The translations under genes were made by a program, and so were the position numbers. Under the pieces are notes generated by a model. It saw only the letters and a list, made by a program, of their open reading frames with translations, searched no databases and was not told the DNA's origin. From Serratia liquefaciens (GTDB taxonomy: Bacteria > Pseudomonadota > Gammaproteobacteria > Enterobacterales > Enterobacteriaceae), in the NCBI GenBank assembly GCA_012719855.1, contig JAAXZN010000050.1:1-64000 (forward strand): 64,000 bases of DNA, read 5' to 3'. The stretch's first letter is position 1. Every line of letters begins with the position of its first letter. This document shows, in pieces, positions 51,431-60,643 of this stretch.

Positions 51431-51459
51431 AAAGCCTGAACGCAAGTTCAGGCTTTTTT
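51431..51459 (+). terminator. Terminator of tRNA-Ser copy 2
   Basis: The same AAGCCTGAAC-GCAA-GTTCAGGCTT stem-loop and T run as after copy 1. Confidence 0.9.
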
Positions 51460-51476
51460 GTTGTCTGCAATCCGCC

Positions 51477-51833
51477 TCAGTGCGGTCGGTTGGCCGTCAT
51501 GTGCGGCTGCATTCCGCCTCGGCGCCAGTCGCCCGGGGTTTGGCCGTAATGGCGTTTAAAACTGCGATTGAAGGACTGTTGCGAATCGAAGCCGAGTGAG
51601 ATCGCCACGCTGACGATCGGCTCGCCGCTGTTGGCCAGGCGCTCGGCTGAAACCCTCAGCTTCTGCATACGGATATACTCCCCCAGCGCGTAGCCGGTTT
51701 GGCGCTTGAACATACGTTGCAGGTGCCATTTGGAATATCCCGCGCGCCCCGCCACGGTGTTGATATCCAGCTTCTCTTCCAGATTATTGTCAATCCACTC
51801 AATCAAATCAGTAATAAAACCCGTGCTGTTCAT
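51477..51833 (-). CDS. MarA/SoxS/RamA-type AraC-family regulator (SdeR-like)
   Basis: Single-domain AraC-type activator of 118 residues. The ATG at 51833 follows GGGAG. The first HTH helix region is VAGRAGYSKWHLQRMFKRQTG and the second is VAISLGFDSQQSFNRSFKRHYG, as in MarA, SoxS and Rob. There is no effector domain, so activity is probably set by its own expression level. It is divergent from an RND pump, which matches the SdeR-SdeAB arrangement described in Serratia marcescens; the name is not certain. Confidence 0.85.
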   Translation of the reverse strand: MNSTGFITDLIEWIDNNLEEKLDINTVAGRAGYSKWHLQRMFKRQTGYALGEYIRMQKLRVSAERLANSGEPIVSVAISLGFDSQQSFNRSFKRHYGQTPGDWRRGGMQPHMTANRPH

Positions 51834-51903
51834 GCTGACGCTCCCATGACGTTGGCAGGTAATTCCGCTGCCCGATGTCATTACGTTGCAGCAGTTTCGC
51901 ACT

Positions 51904-51928
51904 AAATGCAATTTTTATTATTGCATTT
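51904..51928. promoter_or_regulatory. Inverted repeat between the MarA-type gene and the RND pump
   Basis: AAATGCAA and TTGCATTT are perfect 8-bp arms separated by 9 nt in the divergent region. Position suits an operator for either transcription unit; the binding factor is unknown. Confidence 0.5.
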
Positions 51929-52129
51929 AACGGAGGGGCACTTCTATAATCCACCCAATTAATGTAACCGATATTGATACATTAATGTGACAACAATGTG
52001 TTTCAAAACCTAACCGTTGCGCCGATGACGGTGCAACCGCACTGCCGCCGGCCTCAGGCCAGAGTCGTTACCCGGATAACAGGGCCGGGTGTATGGCCTG
52101 ATCGTGCTTACCCACTGGAAATAAAAAGA

Positions 52130-53317
52130 ATGCCAAGCCAGCCAAACTCATTGTTCCCCTCTCCAGGCCGTCAGAACGCTATCGGTTTCGGCGCACGCCT
52201 CTCGGCAATCGCGCTGCTGGCCATGCTGCTGGCCGGGTGTGATAACAGCGTCGCTCAGAATGCGGCCCCCCCGCCGCCGGCCGTCAGCGCCGCCGAGGTG
52301 GTCATAAAACCCATCAGCCAATGGGATGCCTTTAACGGCCGAATCGAAGCGGTACAAAGCGTGCAGCTGCGTCCGCGGGTTTCCGGCTATATCGACAAGG
52401 TGAATTACACCGAAGGCGATGAAGTCAAGAAAGGCCAGGTGCTGTTTACCATCGACGATCGCACCTACCGCGCCGCCCGCGAACAGGCTCAGGCCGAACT
52501 GGTACGGGCACGCAATCAGGCCGCGCTGGCCCGCAGCGAATCCAGCCGTACCGAGAAACTGATTGGCAGCCAGGCGATTTCGACCGAGGTATGGGAACAA
52601 CGCCGCTCCTCCGCCGCACAGGCACAGAGCAACGTTTCGGCAGCCCAGGCCCAGTTCGATATGGCACAGTTGAATCTCGACTTTACCCGAGTGATCGCCC
52701 CGATCGACGGTCGTGCCAGCCGCGCCATGATCACCGCCGGTAACCTGGTCACCACCGGCGACAGCGCCAGCGTGCTCACCACGCTGGTCTCGCTCGATAA
52801 GGTGTATGTCTATTTCGACGTCGATGAAGCCACCTTCTTGCGTTACCAGAGTGATGGCCGACGCACGGCAAAACTGCCGGTAAAGGTCGGGCTGGTGGGC
52901 GAAAACGGCTACCCGCATCAGGGCGTGGTGGATTTTACCGATAACCAGCTGAATGCCGGCACCGGTACCATTCGTATGCGCGCCCTGCTGGAAAACGCTG
53001 AGCGCCGCTTTACGCCAGGGCTGTTTGCACGGGTGCAGATGCCCGGCAGCGCCGTGTTCAACGCCATGCTGATTGACGACAAGTCGGTAATGACCGATCA
53101 GGACCGCAAGTTTGTTTATATCGTCGATAAAGACGGTAAGGCACAGCGCCGAGACATCGAGGTGGGCCGCGAGGCCGACGGGCTGCGGATTGTCCGCAAA
53201 GGCCTGTCTGCGGGCGATCGGGTGATCGTCGACGGTATGCAAAAAGTGTTTATGCCGGGCATGCCGGTTGCAGCAAAAACCGTGGCGATCAACGCCGATG
53301 CTTCCGCGCTTAACTAA
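52130..53317 (+). CDS. RND efflux periplasmic adaptor (SdeA/MexE type)
   Basis: Membrane-fusion lipoprotein of 395 residues. The ATG at 52130 gives an N-terminal signal ending LLAMLLAGC, a standard lipobox. Family order is visible: beta-barrel/lipoyl half (VQLRPRVSGYIDKVNYTEGDEVKKGQVLFTID), alpha-hairpin (EQAQAELVRARNQAALARSE), second lipoyl half (APIDGRASRAM), then the beta and membrane-proximal domains. It is co-transcribed with the RND pump 22 nt downstream. No outer-membrane channel gene follows, so TolC is the likely partner. Confidence 0.9.
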   Translation: MPSQPNSLFPSPGRQNAIGFGARLSAIALLAMLLAGCDNSVAQNAAPPPPAVSAAEVVIKPISQWDAFNGRIEAVQSVQLRPRVSGYIDKVNYTEGDEVKKGQVLFTIDDRTYRAAREQAQAELVRARNQAALARSESSRTEKLIGSQAISTEVWEQRRSSAAQAQSNVSAAQAQFDMAQLNLDFTRVIAPIDGRASRAMITAGNLVTTGDSASVLTTLVSLDKVYVYFDVDEATFLRYQSDGRRTAKLPVKVGLVGENGYPHQGVVDFTDNQLNAGTGTIRMRALLENAERRFTPGLFARVQMPGSAVFNAMLIDDKSVMTDQDRKFVYIVDKDGKAQRRDIEVGREADGLRIVRKGLSAGDRVIVDGMQKVFMPGMPVAAKTVAINADASALN

Positions 53318-53339
53318 GCCCCAGCAGGAATTCTGAGCC

Positions 53340-56300
53340 ATGGACTTTTCCCGTTTTTTCATCGACCGACCGATTTTTGCCGCGGTGCTGTCGATCCTGA
53401 TTTTTGTCGGCGGCGTGATTGCCATCCCGCTGTTGCCGATCAGCGAATACCCTGACGTTGTGCCGCCCAGCGTACAGGTGCGTGCCCAATACCCGGGTGC
53501 CAACCCGAAAGAGATCGCCGAAACGGTAGCTACGCCGCTGGAAGAGGCGATCAACGGCGTCGAAAACATGATGTACATGAAATCAGTGGCCGGTTCTGAC
53601 GGCGTACTGGTAACCACCGTCACCTTCCGCCCGGGTACCGATCCTGACCAGGCCCAGGTACAGGTGCAAAACCGCGTGGCGCAGGCAGAAGCGCGCCTGC
53701 CGGAGGATGTTCGGCGGCAAGGGGTCACTACCCAGAAACAATCCCCGGCCCTGACGCTGGTGGTACACCTGGTCTCCCCTTCCGGCAAATACGATTCACT
53801 TTACCTGCGCAACTACGCCACCCTGAAGGTCAAGGATGAGCTGGCCCGTCTGCCGGGGATCGGTCAGGTGCAGATCTTCGGTGCGGGCGAATATGCGATG
53901 CGCATCTGGCTGGATCCGAACAAGGTCGCTTCACGCGGGCTGACGGCCTCTGACGTGGTTTCTGCCATGCAGGAGCAAAACGTGCAGGTTTCCGCCGGCC
54001 AGTTGGGTGCGGAACCTATGCCGACCCGCAGTGATTACCTGCTGTCAATCAACGCGCAGGGCCGCCTGCAAACCGAGGAAGAGTTCGGCAATATCATCCT
54101 CAAAAGCGGCGACAACGGCGAGATCGTCCGCCTGCGTGACGTAGCACGAATTGAAATGGGGTCCGGCAGCTATGCGCTGCGTGCGCAGCTCAATAATAAG
54201 GATGCGGTCGGGATCGGTATCTTCCAGGCGCCGGGTGCCAATGCCATCGAGCTGTCCAATGCGGTGCGGGCCAAAATGGCCGAGCTGTCGACCCGCTTCC
54301 CGGACGGCATGAGCTGGGAATCGCCGTACGACCCTACGGTGTTCGTGCGCGATTCTATCCGCTCGGTAATAGACACCCTGCTTGAAGCGGTGCTGCTGGT
54401 GGTACTGGTGGTTATTCTGTTCCTGCAAACCTGGCGTGCTTCGATCATCCCGCTGCTGGCGGTTCCGATCTCCATCGTCGGCACCTTCGCTGCGCTCTAT
54501 CTGTTGGGGTTCTCGCTCAATACGTTGAGTTTGTTCGGGCTGGTGCTGGCCATCGGTATCGTGGTCGACGACGCCATCGTGGTGGTGGAAAACGTCGAGC
54601 GCAATATTGAAGAAGGCCTGTCGCCGCTGGCGGCAGCGCATCAGGCAATGCGTGAAGTTTCCGGCCCGATTATCGCCATCGCCGTGGTGCTGTGCGCCGT
54701 GTTCGTCCCGATGGCGTTTCTTTCCGGCGTCACCGGCCAGTTTTATAAGCAGTTTGCCGTCACAATCGCCATTTCGACCGTGATTTCCGCCATCAACTCG
54801 CTGACCCTGTCACCGGCACTGGCCGCGCTGCTGCTCAAACCACACGGTGCGCCGAAGGACATGCCTTCACGCCTGATCGATCGGCTGTTCGGTTGGTTGT
54901 TCCGCCCGTTCAACCGCTTCTTTGCCAACAGTTCGCAACGTTATCAGCGTGGGGTTTCTCGTGCATTAGGCAAGCGTGGCGCGGTATTTGTGGTGTACGT
55001 GTTGTTGCTGTGTGCCGCCGGGGTGATGTTTAAAACCGTGCCGGGCGGATTTATCCCTACTCAGGACAAACTTTACCTGATTGGCGGGGTGAAAATGCCG
55101 GAAGGTTCGTCACTGGAGCGTACCGATGCGGTGATCCGCAAGATGAGCGCCATCGGCCTGAGCGTCGACGGCGTAACCGATGCAGTCTCCTTCCCCGGAT
55201 TAAATGCGTTGCAGTTCACCAATACGCCCAATACCGGTACCGTGTTCTTTGCGCTTGAATCGTTAAGCACCCGCACCCGCAGTGCGGCGCAGATTAACGC
55301 CGAAATTAACGCCAAGATTTCACAAATCCAGGAAGGCTTCGCCTTCTCGATCATGCCACCGCCCATTCTCGGCATCGGTCAGGGTTCCGGGTATTCGCTG
55401 TATATTCAGGATCGTGCCGGTCTGGGGTATGGCGCGCTGCAAACTGCGATCAATACAATGTCGGGCGCCATCATGCAAACGCCGGGCATGGGCTTCCCTA
55501 TTTCGTCTTATCAGGCCAACGTGCCGCAGTTGGACGCGAAAATTGACCGCGACAAGGCCAAGGCGCAAGGCGTACCGCTTAACGCATTGTTCAGCACGCT
55601 GCAGACCTATCTCGGTTCGTCATACATCAATGACTTCAACCGCTACGGCCGCACCTGGAAGGTGATGGCCCAAGCCGATGGTCAGTTCCGCGACAGCGTG
55701 GAAGATATTGCCAACCTGCGCACCCGCAACGATAAGGGTGAAATGGTGCCGATTGGCAGCATGGTCAGTATCAGCACCACCTACGGCCCGGACCCGGTGA
55801 TCCGCTATAACGGGTTCCCGGCGGCGGACCTGATTGGTGATGCCGATCCTCGGGTGTTGTCATCGTCACAGGCAATGAGCGAGCTGACGGTGATGGCCAA
55901 TAAGCTGTTACCGAACGGCATGAACATCCAATGGACCGACCTGAGCTACCAACAATCAACCCAGGGCAATGCGGCGATTATTGTGTTCCCGGTGGCGGTG
56001 CTGTTGGCCTTTCTGGCATTGGCGGCGCTGTACGAAAGTTGGACGCTGCCGCTGGCGGTGATCCTGATCGTGCCGATGACCATGCTGTCGGCGCTGTTCG
56101 GCGTCTGGCTGACCGGGGGCGACAACAACGTGTTCGTCCAGGTGGGATTAGTGGTCTTGATGGGGCTGGCCTGTAAAAACGCCATTTTGATTGTCGAGTT
56201 CGCCCGCGAACTTGAGCTGCAGGGCAAAAGCATCATGGAAGCGGCGCTGGAAGCCTGCCGTCTGCGACTGCGGCCGATCGTGATGACCTCTATCGCCTTT

Positions 56301-56483
56301 ATCGCCGGGACCATTCCCCTGATATTGGGGCACGGCGCCGGTGCAGAGGTGCGCGGCGTCACCGGTATCACGGTGTTTGCCGGCATGCTGGGCGTCACGC
56401 TGTTCGGGTTGTTCCTGACCCCTGTGTTCTACGTGACCCTGCGTCGTATGGTCACGCGTAAGGTGCGCCAGCAAACGGCATAA
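53340..56483 (+). CDS. RND multidrug efflux pump (SdeB/MexF type)
   Basis: Inner-membrane proton antiporter of 1047 residues, HAE1 family. It begins MDFSRFFIDRPIFAAVLSIL and keeps the family features GLVLAIGIVVDDAIVVVENVER (proton-relay Asp pair in helix 4) and GLACKNAILIVEFARE in the second half. Sequence is closest to MexF and the Serratia SdeB type rather than AcrB. It probably exports drugs such as fluoroquinolones or chloramphenicol, but the substrate range cannot be read from sequence. The divergent MarA-type gene probably regulates it. Confidence 0.92.
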   Translation: MDFSRFFIDRPIFAAVLSILIFVGGVIAIPLLPISEYPDVVPPSVQVRAQYPGANPKEIAETVATPLEEAINGVENMMYMKSVAGSDGVLVTTVTFRPGTDPDQAQVQVQNRVAQAEARLPEDVRRQGVTTQKQSPALTLVVHLVSPSGKYDSLYLRNYATLKVKDELARLPGIGQVQIFGAGEYAMRIWLDPNKVASRGLTASDVVSAMQEQNVQVSAGQLGAEPMPTRSDYLLSINAQGRLQTEEEFGNIILKSGDNGEIVRLRDVARIEMGSGSYALRAQLNNKDAVGIGIFQAPGANAIELSNAVRAKMAELSTRFPDGMSWESPYDPTVFVRDSIRSVIDTLLEAVLLVVLVVILFLQTWRASIIPLLAVPISIVGTFAALYLLGFSLNTLSLFGLVLAIGIVVDDAIVVVENVERNIEEGLSPLAAAHQAMREVSGPIIAIAVVLCAVFVPMAFLSGVTGQFYKQFAVTIAISTVISAINSLTLSPALAALLLKPHGAPKDMPSRLIDRLFGWLFRPFNRFFANSSQRYQRGVSRALGKRGAVFVVYVLLLCAAGVMFKTVPGGFIPTQDKLYLIGGVKMPEGSSLERTDAVIRKMSAIGLSVDGVTDAVSFPGLNALQFTNTPNTGTVFFALESLSTRTRSAAQINAEINAKISQIQEGFAFSIMPPPILGIGQGSGYSLYIQDRAGLGYGALQTAINTMSGAIMQTPGMGFPISSYQANVPQLDAKIDRDKAKAQGVPLNALFSTLQTYLGSSYINDFNRYGRTWKVMAQADGQFRDSVEDIANLRTRNDKGEMVPIGSMVSISTTYGPDPVIRYNGFPAADLIGDADPRVLSSSQAMSELTVMANKLLPNGMNIQWTDLSYQQSTQGNAAIIVFPVAVLLAFLALAALYESWTLPLAVILIVPMTMLSALFGVWLTGGDNNVFVQVGLVVLMGLACKNAILIVEFARELELQGKSIMEAALEACRLRLRPIVMTSIAFIAGTIPLILGHGAGAEVRGVTGITVFAGMLGVTLFGLFLTPVFYVTLRRMVTRKVRQQTA

Positions 56484-56495
56484 CGCTGCGTTTGC

Positions 56496-56532
56496 GTCAG
56501 CCATAAAAAAGCCCGGTTTAAACTCCGGGCTT
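56496..56532. terminator. Terminator repeat, copy 1, after the RND pump gene
   Basis: A 37-nt sequence with an AGCCCGG/CCGGGCT stem around TTTAAACT, repeated with one mismatch at 56649-56685. On the plus strand it is followed by TTAGTCTG, a weak T run; on the minus strand by six Ts. Confidence 0.7.
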
Positions 56533-56648
56533 AGTCTGATGACAAACACCCGAAAAATGGGATTTTCGGATGTTTGGGATAGAGCAGAAGACATAATTCT
56601 TTGTGTATTTTCATCCCAAGATCAGAGTTTTTAACGACAAAGGACTTT

Positions 56649-56690
56649 GTCAGCCATAAAAAAGCCCGGTTTAAACACCGGGCTTTTTCT
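56649..56690. terminator. Terminator repeat, copy 2
   Basis: The second copy of the 37-nt element; the stem is followed by TTTTTC on the plus strand and by six Ts on the minus strand, so it works in both directions. It ends just before the stop of the convergent Rrf2 gene. Between the copies (about 56545-56575) lies a further hairpin, AACACCCGAAAA and TTTTCGGATGTT. Confidence 0.75.
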
Positions 56691-56712
56691 TTGTTTTAGC
56701 GTTTAGCGTGAT

Positions 56713-57204
56713 TTATTTTTCCGCTGTCTCTTCGTCTTTTACGTCTACATCTTGCATCGCATACGCTGCGCAGGCACGCTTATCGCCCCGCTCCAGTTCA
56801 GCCAGAGAGTCCGCCACCGTGTAGCGCGCCAGTACGTTCAACGATGCCTCTTCCGCTTCGTTCACCACTGACTTGAAGTACCAGCAGGCGTTGGCACTGA
56901 CCAGGCAACGTGCCGGCCCTTCCGGCCGGGCGGCCCAAATGCGTTTGTCATCGATAACAGACAAATAGATATCCCGCAGGGTGATTTGCTCCGCCGGGCG
57001 CCCCAAGTGAATCGAGCCGTTACGGCCCAGGGTCGAGACAATGATGCCATTTTTGGTCAAGGGCACCATCAGCTTGCGGATAAAACTGGGGTTAGCTTCC
57101 AGACCGGCGGCAAGCACCGCGCTGGTCGAACGCACACCCAGCTTTTCAGCCACGGCCACGCTAAGTACCATTTGCATTGCAGTCGGAAAGCGAAAATCTA
57201 ACAT
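56713..57204 (-). CDS. Rrf2-family transcriptional regulator
   Basis: Winged-HTH regulator of 163 residues. It begins MLDFRFPTAMQMVLSVAVAE; the recognition region is LEANPSFIRKLMVPLTKNGIIVSTLGRNGSIHLGRP. Three cysteines in the C-terminal half (RCLVSANACWYF, then KRACAAY) could hold an iron-sulphur cluster or act as redox sensors, but the spacing differs from IscR and NsrR. No neighbour is an obvious target. GGTGTGA and TCACACC arms at 57247-57270 in its promoter are an autoregulatory operator candidate. Confidence 0.83.
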   Translation of the reverse strand: MLDFRFPTAMQMVLSVAVAEKLGVRSTSAVLAAGLEANPSFIRKLMVPLTKNGIIVSTLGRNGSIHLGRPAEQITLRDIYLSVIDDKRIWAARPEGPARCLVSANACWYFKSVVNEAEEASLNVLARYTVADSLAELERGDKRACAAYAMQDVDVKDEETAEK

Positions 57205-57246
57205 GTTTTTATCTCTGTCTCCGGGAGACTAAATACTTGGACTGGG

Positions 57247-57270
57247 TCGGTGTGAGATAACGCCATCACA
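57247..57270. promoter_or_regulatory. Inverted repeat upstream of the Rrf2 gene
   Basis: GGTGTGA and TCACACC, perfect 7-bp arms 10 nt apart, 43-66 nt before the start codon. The rest of the interval to 57496 shows only AT-rich repeats (CAATAAT and ATTATTG at about 57283-57313) and no gene. Confidence 0.45.
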
Positions 57271-57496
57271 CCCACTCAACTGCACAATAATATAACAAAC
57301 ACTGTTGCATTATTGAAGGTATGCCCGGATAAATCGCACGGATACATTAGTGTGGGAAATAGCGTCAGTACTGGCCTGAAGGCAAAACGGCGGGGAGTAA
57401 ATAGACAGAAACCCGCGCCAATATTAATGCCGCTCGCTTAACTGGGTTAAACGATCAGAACTAACACTGTTCGCGGGTTTAATTCTTATCGGGCGA

Positions 57497-58033
57497 TCAG
57501 GCTTTGTTCAGCACCAGCTGGCCGCTTTTATCCAACGGGATCTGGGTGCCGGGATCGTGATCCATGCGGATCTTGCCCTGCTGATTGCCAATCTTGTAGG
57601 TCACGTCGTAACCCAGCATCTTCTGTGATTTGTCGTAGACCGTTTTGCAGCGCTGCTGCGTGCTGCTGGTGGTGTCATTATTCTGCATCGCCCCCTGCAC
57701 CTGGTTACCGGCATAGCCGCCGCCCAATGCGCCGACGACCGTGGCGACGTCACGTCCACGCCCCCCGCCGAACTGATGACCGATTACGCCGCCGGCAACC
57801 GCACCCAGCACGGAGCCGGCAATACGATTTTCGTCCTGCACCGGCGCACGGTGTGTGACGGTGACATTGCGACATTCCCGACGCGGGGTTTTGATGGTTT
57901 CTTTGATCGGCGTTGCGGCAAGTACCTGCGCGTATTGCGGACCGGAAGAGAAAACGTCAAGACTGGCAACCGCAGCAATACCCAGAGCGGCTGCAATACC
58001 AATACCCACACCGGCTAACATTGACTTGTTCAC
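57497..58033 (-). CDS. ycfJ: Glycine-zipper protein YcfJ
   Basis: Envelope protein of 178 residues. The start is the GTG at 58033, behind AGGAGG. An N-terminal hydrophobic segment (AGVGIGIAAALGIAAVASL) is followed by a glycine-zipper 2TM domain (AGSVLGAVAGGVIGHQFGGGRGRDVATVVGALGGGYAGNQ). Order ndh-ycfJ on the same strand is as in E. coli. The molecular role is not known. Confidence 0.88.
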   Translation of the reverse strand: MNKSMLAGVGIGIAAALGIAAVASLDVFSSGPQYAQVLAATPIKETIKTPRRECRNVTVTHRAPVQDENRIAGSVLGAVAGGVIGHQFGGGRGRDVATVVGALGGGYAGNQVQGAMQNNDTTSSTQQRCKTVYDKSQKMLGYDVTYKIGNQQGKIRMDHDPGTQIPLDKSGQLVLNKA

Positions 58034-58060
58034 AGGAAATCCTCCTGAAAGTGTTACCAC

Positions 58061-58341
58061 GCATTTGTACCGGGGACTTTACCTACATTGCACCGCGCTT
58101 ATTATTTTGCGCATTGGCGGCACGTGGTATTCCGGTTTACGGCGTGCGCGACGCGCCGTCTGTAAACGAGAGAAAGTCTGCACAATGTTCCAGAACCTCG
58201 CAATAAGACAATGTGACCAAAAATGCCGGAAATCCCACTTACCCCCAGTGTTTAGGAGGATTCTTAAGACTTTTACCCATAACGACGGGACATTGTGCTG
58301 AATAATCAGCTGCTGCCTGCCCGTTCTTGCGGTTGTAGGCA
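58061..58341. promoter_or_regulatory. Intergenic region between ndh and ycfJ
   Basis: About 280 nt before ycfJ. A GC-rich imperfect hairpin with TTTACGGCG and CGCC...GTAAA arms spans roughly 58130-58163. No gene or clear promoter hexamers are supportable. Confidence 0.3.
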
Positions 58342-58374
58342 TAAAAAAACCCACGCGGGCGAACCGGCGTGGGT
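58342..58374 (-). terminator. ndh terminator
   Basis: On the minus strand an ACCCACGC/GCGTGGGT 8-bp stem with a 10-nt loop is followed by seven Ts, 17 nt after the ndh stop codon. Confidence 0.85.
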
Positions 58375-58391
58375 GGTCGATAACGGGGCGG

Positions 58392-59696
58392 TTAGTGCAT
58401 TTTCAAACGCGGGCGGATCACCCGGTTGATGCCGCCAACCAGCATCATCAGGCCGGTTTTGATGTAGCCGTGCAAAGCGACCTGGTGCATGCGGTACAGT
58501 GAGATGTAGACAAAGCGCGCAATGCGGCCTTCCACCATCATCGAGCCGCGCATCAGGTTGCCCATCAGGCTGCCCACGGTGCTGAAGCGGGACAGAGACA
58601 CCAACGAACCGTGATCTTTGTAAACGTACGGCTTCAGCGTCTGGCCGTTCATCAGCGCCAGAATGTTGGTAAAGCAGCGTGACGCCATCTGGTGCGCCGA
58701 CTGGGCGCGCGGCGGCACAAAACCACCGCCCTCTTTCGGGCAGGACGCACAGTCGCCGATGGCGAAAATGTTCGGATCGCGCGTGGTCTGCAGCGTTGGC
58801 TCTACCACCAGTTGGTTAATGCGGTTGGTTTCCAGCCCGGCGATGTCCTTCATAAAGTCCGGAGCCTTGATACCGGCCGCCCACACCATCAAATCGGCGT
58901 CGATAAATTCGCCGCCCTTGGGGTTCAGGCCGTTGGCATCCGCGCTGGTGACCATGGTGTTGGTCAGCACGCGCACGCCCAGCTTGTTCAGTTCCTGATG
59001 TGCCGCAGCGGAAATACGCGGCGGCAGCGCAGGCAGAATACGCTCGCCCGCTTCGACCAGCGTTACGTTCAGCGCGCTGTTGTCCAGGCCTTCGAAACCA
59101 TAGCTGTGCAGCTGCTTCACCGCATTATGCAGCTCGGCGGACAGCTCCACACCGGTGGCGCCGCCGCCAACGATAGCGATATTCACCCGCTCTTTTTGCC
59201 CCGGCTGCGCCGAGAACTTGAGGAACAGGTTCAGCATCTCGTTGTGGAAACGTCGTGCCTGGTGCGGGTTATCCAGGAAGATACAGTGATCCTTGACGCC
59301 GGCAGTGCCGAAATCGTTCGAGGTACTGCCCAGCGCCATCACCAGAATGTCGTAAGACAACTCGCGCTCCGGCACCAATTCGCCGCCCTGCTCGTCGCAG
59401 ATTTGCGCCAGGTGCAGCGTTTTCGTTTCACGGTTGATGTTAGTCAGCGAACCCAGTTGGAAGCTGAAAGAGTGATTGCGCGCATGCGCCAGGTAGCTCA
59501 GCGCGTCAACGCCGTCATCCAGGGAACCGGTTGCAACTTCATGCAGCAAAGGTTTCCACAGATGGCTGTGGTTACGATCCACCAGCGTGATTTCTGCTTT
59601 GTGCTTACGACCGAGTTTATGGCCCAGGCTGGTCGCCAGTTCCAGACCACCGGCACCACCGCCCACGATGACGATTTTTTTCTTTGGCGTTGTCAA
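58392..59696 (-). CDS. ndh: NADH dehydrogenase type II
   Basis: Peripheral membrane NADH:quinone oxidoreductase of 434 residues, non-proton-pumping. The start is a TTG at 59696 behind a run of Gs. Two Rossmann motifs are visible: [14 protein letters not shown] (FAD) and [17 protein letters not shown] (NADH), with IGDCASCP in the later flavin-binding region. The C-terminal helices ([22 protein letters not shown]) anchor it to the membrane. A perfect FNR box upstream fits the known anaerobic repression of ndh. Confidence 0.95.
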   Translation of the reverse strand: MTTPKKKIVIVGGGAGGLELATSLGHKLGRKHKAEITLVDRNHSHLWKPLLHEVATGSLDDGVDALSYLAHARNHSFSFQLGSLTNINRETKTLHLAQICDEQGGELVPERELSYDILVMALGSTSNDFGTAGVKDHCIFLDNPHQARRFHNEMLNLFLKFSAQPGQKERVNIAIVGGGATGVELSAELHNAVKQLHSYGFEGLDNSALNVTLVEAGERILPALPPRISAAAHQELNKLGVRVLTNTMVTSADANGLNPKGGEFIDADLMVWAAGIKAPDFMKDIAGLETNRINQLVVEPTLQTTRDPNIFAIGDCASCPKEGGGFVPPRAQSAHQMASRCFTNILALMNGQTLKPYVYKDHGSLVSLSRFSTVGSLMGNLMRGSMMVEGRIARFVYISLYRMHQVALHGYIKTGLMMLVGGINRVIRPRLKMH

Positions 59697-59831
59697 AATA
59701 ACCCCCTAAATGTGAACCAATTGTTGCCTAAGGGTAAATAAATAATATCCTTAGAATACATAGGGTTCGCGTAAATTAAACCTGCTATCTAAAGCCAGAA
59801 TAGCATGGGGGGTTATTTGGTCATACCAAAA

Positions 59832-59845
59832 TTGATGTACATCAA
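59832..59845. promoter_or_regulatory. FNR box upstream of ndh
   Basis: TTGATGTACATCAA matches TTGATNNNNATCAA perfectly, about 143 nt before the ndh start codon. Repression by FNR is known for E. coli ndh. Confidence 0.8.
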
Positions 59846-60028
59846 ATTTTTTTGGTTAAAGGCTGGACGAAGGGCTTTCTTGAGGATTGTGATTCAAATA
59901 GTTAGCGCTGGGTCACAGTTTCAAATTTTACCGTCCAACGGGCCAAACGGCGCTTTTTGAGCAAGAAATACCGCAATGTTTGCCTGGCGGAAGCAAGCAT
60001 TGCGGCGACCTAGGGCGTTATAAAACTG

Positions 60029-60571
60029 TTAAACCAGGGTCTTGAACGCCTTGATACGTTGCAGGTGCGGCGAGATGTTTTTGAACTTGTGGGTTTGCTG
60101 CTCATCCCAGACGATTTCATAGTATTTGTGCAGCAGTTCCGCACTGCGTTGGCTGTCCAAGACTTCGTCGTGACGAGAAAGTACCGCCAGGCAGCGATCG
60201 CGATTTTTTTCGCGGAAGTCTTCAACACACTTGGTGGCGATATCGCGATACTCTTCCGGGCGGTCAATTTTGCCCTGCATATGTTCTTCAGGATACAGAT
60301 TGGGGTTGAAGATCACCTGTCGAATGCCGCACAGAAAGCCGATACGTTCGGCCCAAAAGCCCCCAAGCCCCACCCCGCAGATCAGCGGATGTTTATCCCC
60401 TTCCTGCTGAACCGCCTTGTCCACCTCTTTCAACAAATGCTGCATGTCATGGCGTGGATGCAAGGTGCTGTAGCTGATAAAGCGCACGTCCGGATCGATA
60501 AACTGGAGCTGTAACACCTTTTCATGATTGCCGGGACTGGTTGAATCGAAGCCATGTAGATAGATAATCAT
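60029..60571 (-). CDS. ycfP: YqiA/YcfP-family alpha/beta-fold protein
   Basis: Alpha/beta-hydrolase-like protein of 180 residues ([27 protein letters not shown]). The nucleophile elbow reads [11 protein letters not shown], so the usual Ser is absent, as in E. coli YcfP; catalytic activity is doubtful. It lies downstream of nagZ and upstream of ndh, as in E. coli. Confidence 0.92.
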   Translation of the reverse strand: MIIYLHGFDSTSPGNHEKVLQLQFIDPDVRFISYSTLHPRHDMQHLLKEVDKAVQQEGDKHPLICGVGLGGFWAERIGFLCGIRQVIFNPNLYPEEHMQGKIDRPEEYRDIATKCVEDFREKNRDRCLAVLSRHDEVLDSQRSAELLHKYYEIVWDEQQTHKFKNISPHLQRIKAFKTLV

Positions 60572-60643
60572 GTGGATCCTCGCAACAAGCTGAGGGCCGC
60601 GCCGCAGCCCTCATCGTTTACGCCGCATTACGACGCCCTGGGT

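Noticed and set aside
52148..53788. A 546-codon minus-strand frame opposite the RND adaptor and pump
   Set aside because: It spans the junction of two well-supported genes on the other strand and shows no family motif.
58079..58354. A 91-codon minus-strand frame in the ndh-ycfJ gap
   Set aside because: No ribosome-binding site, basic low-complexity product, and it overlaps the ndh terminator.
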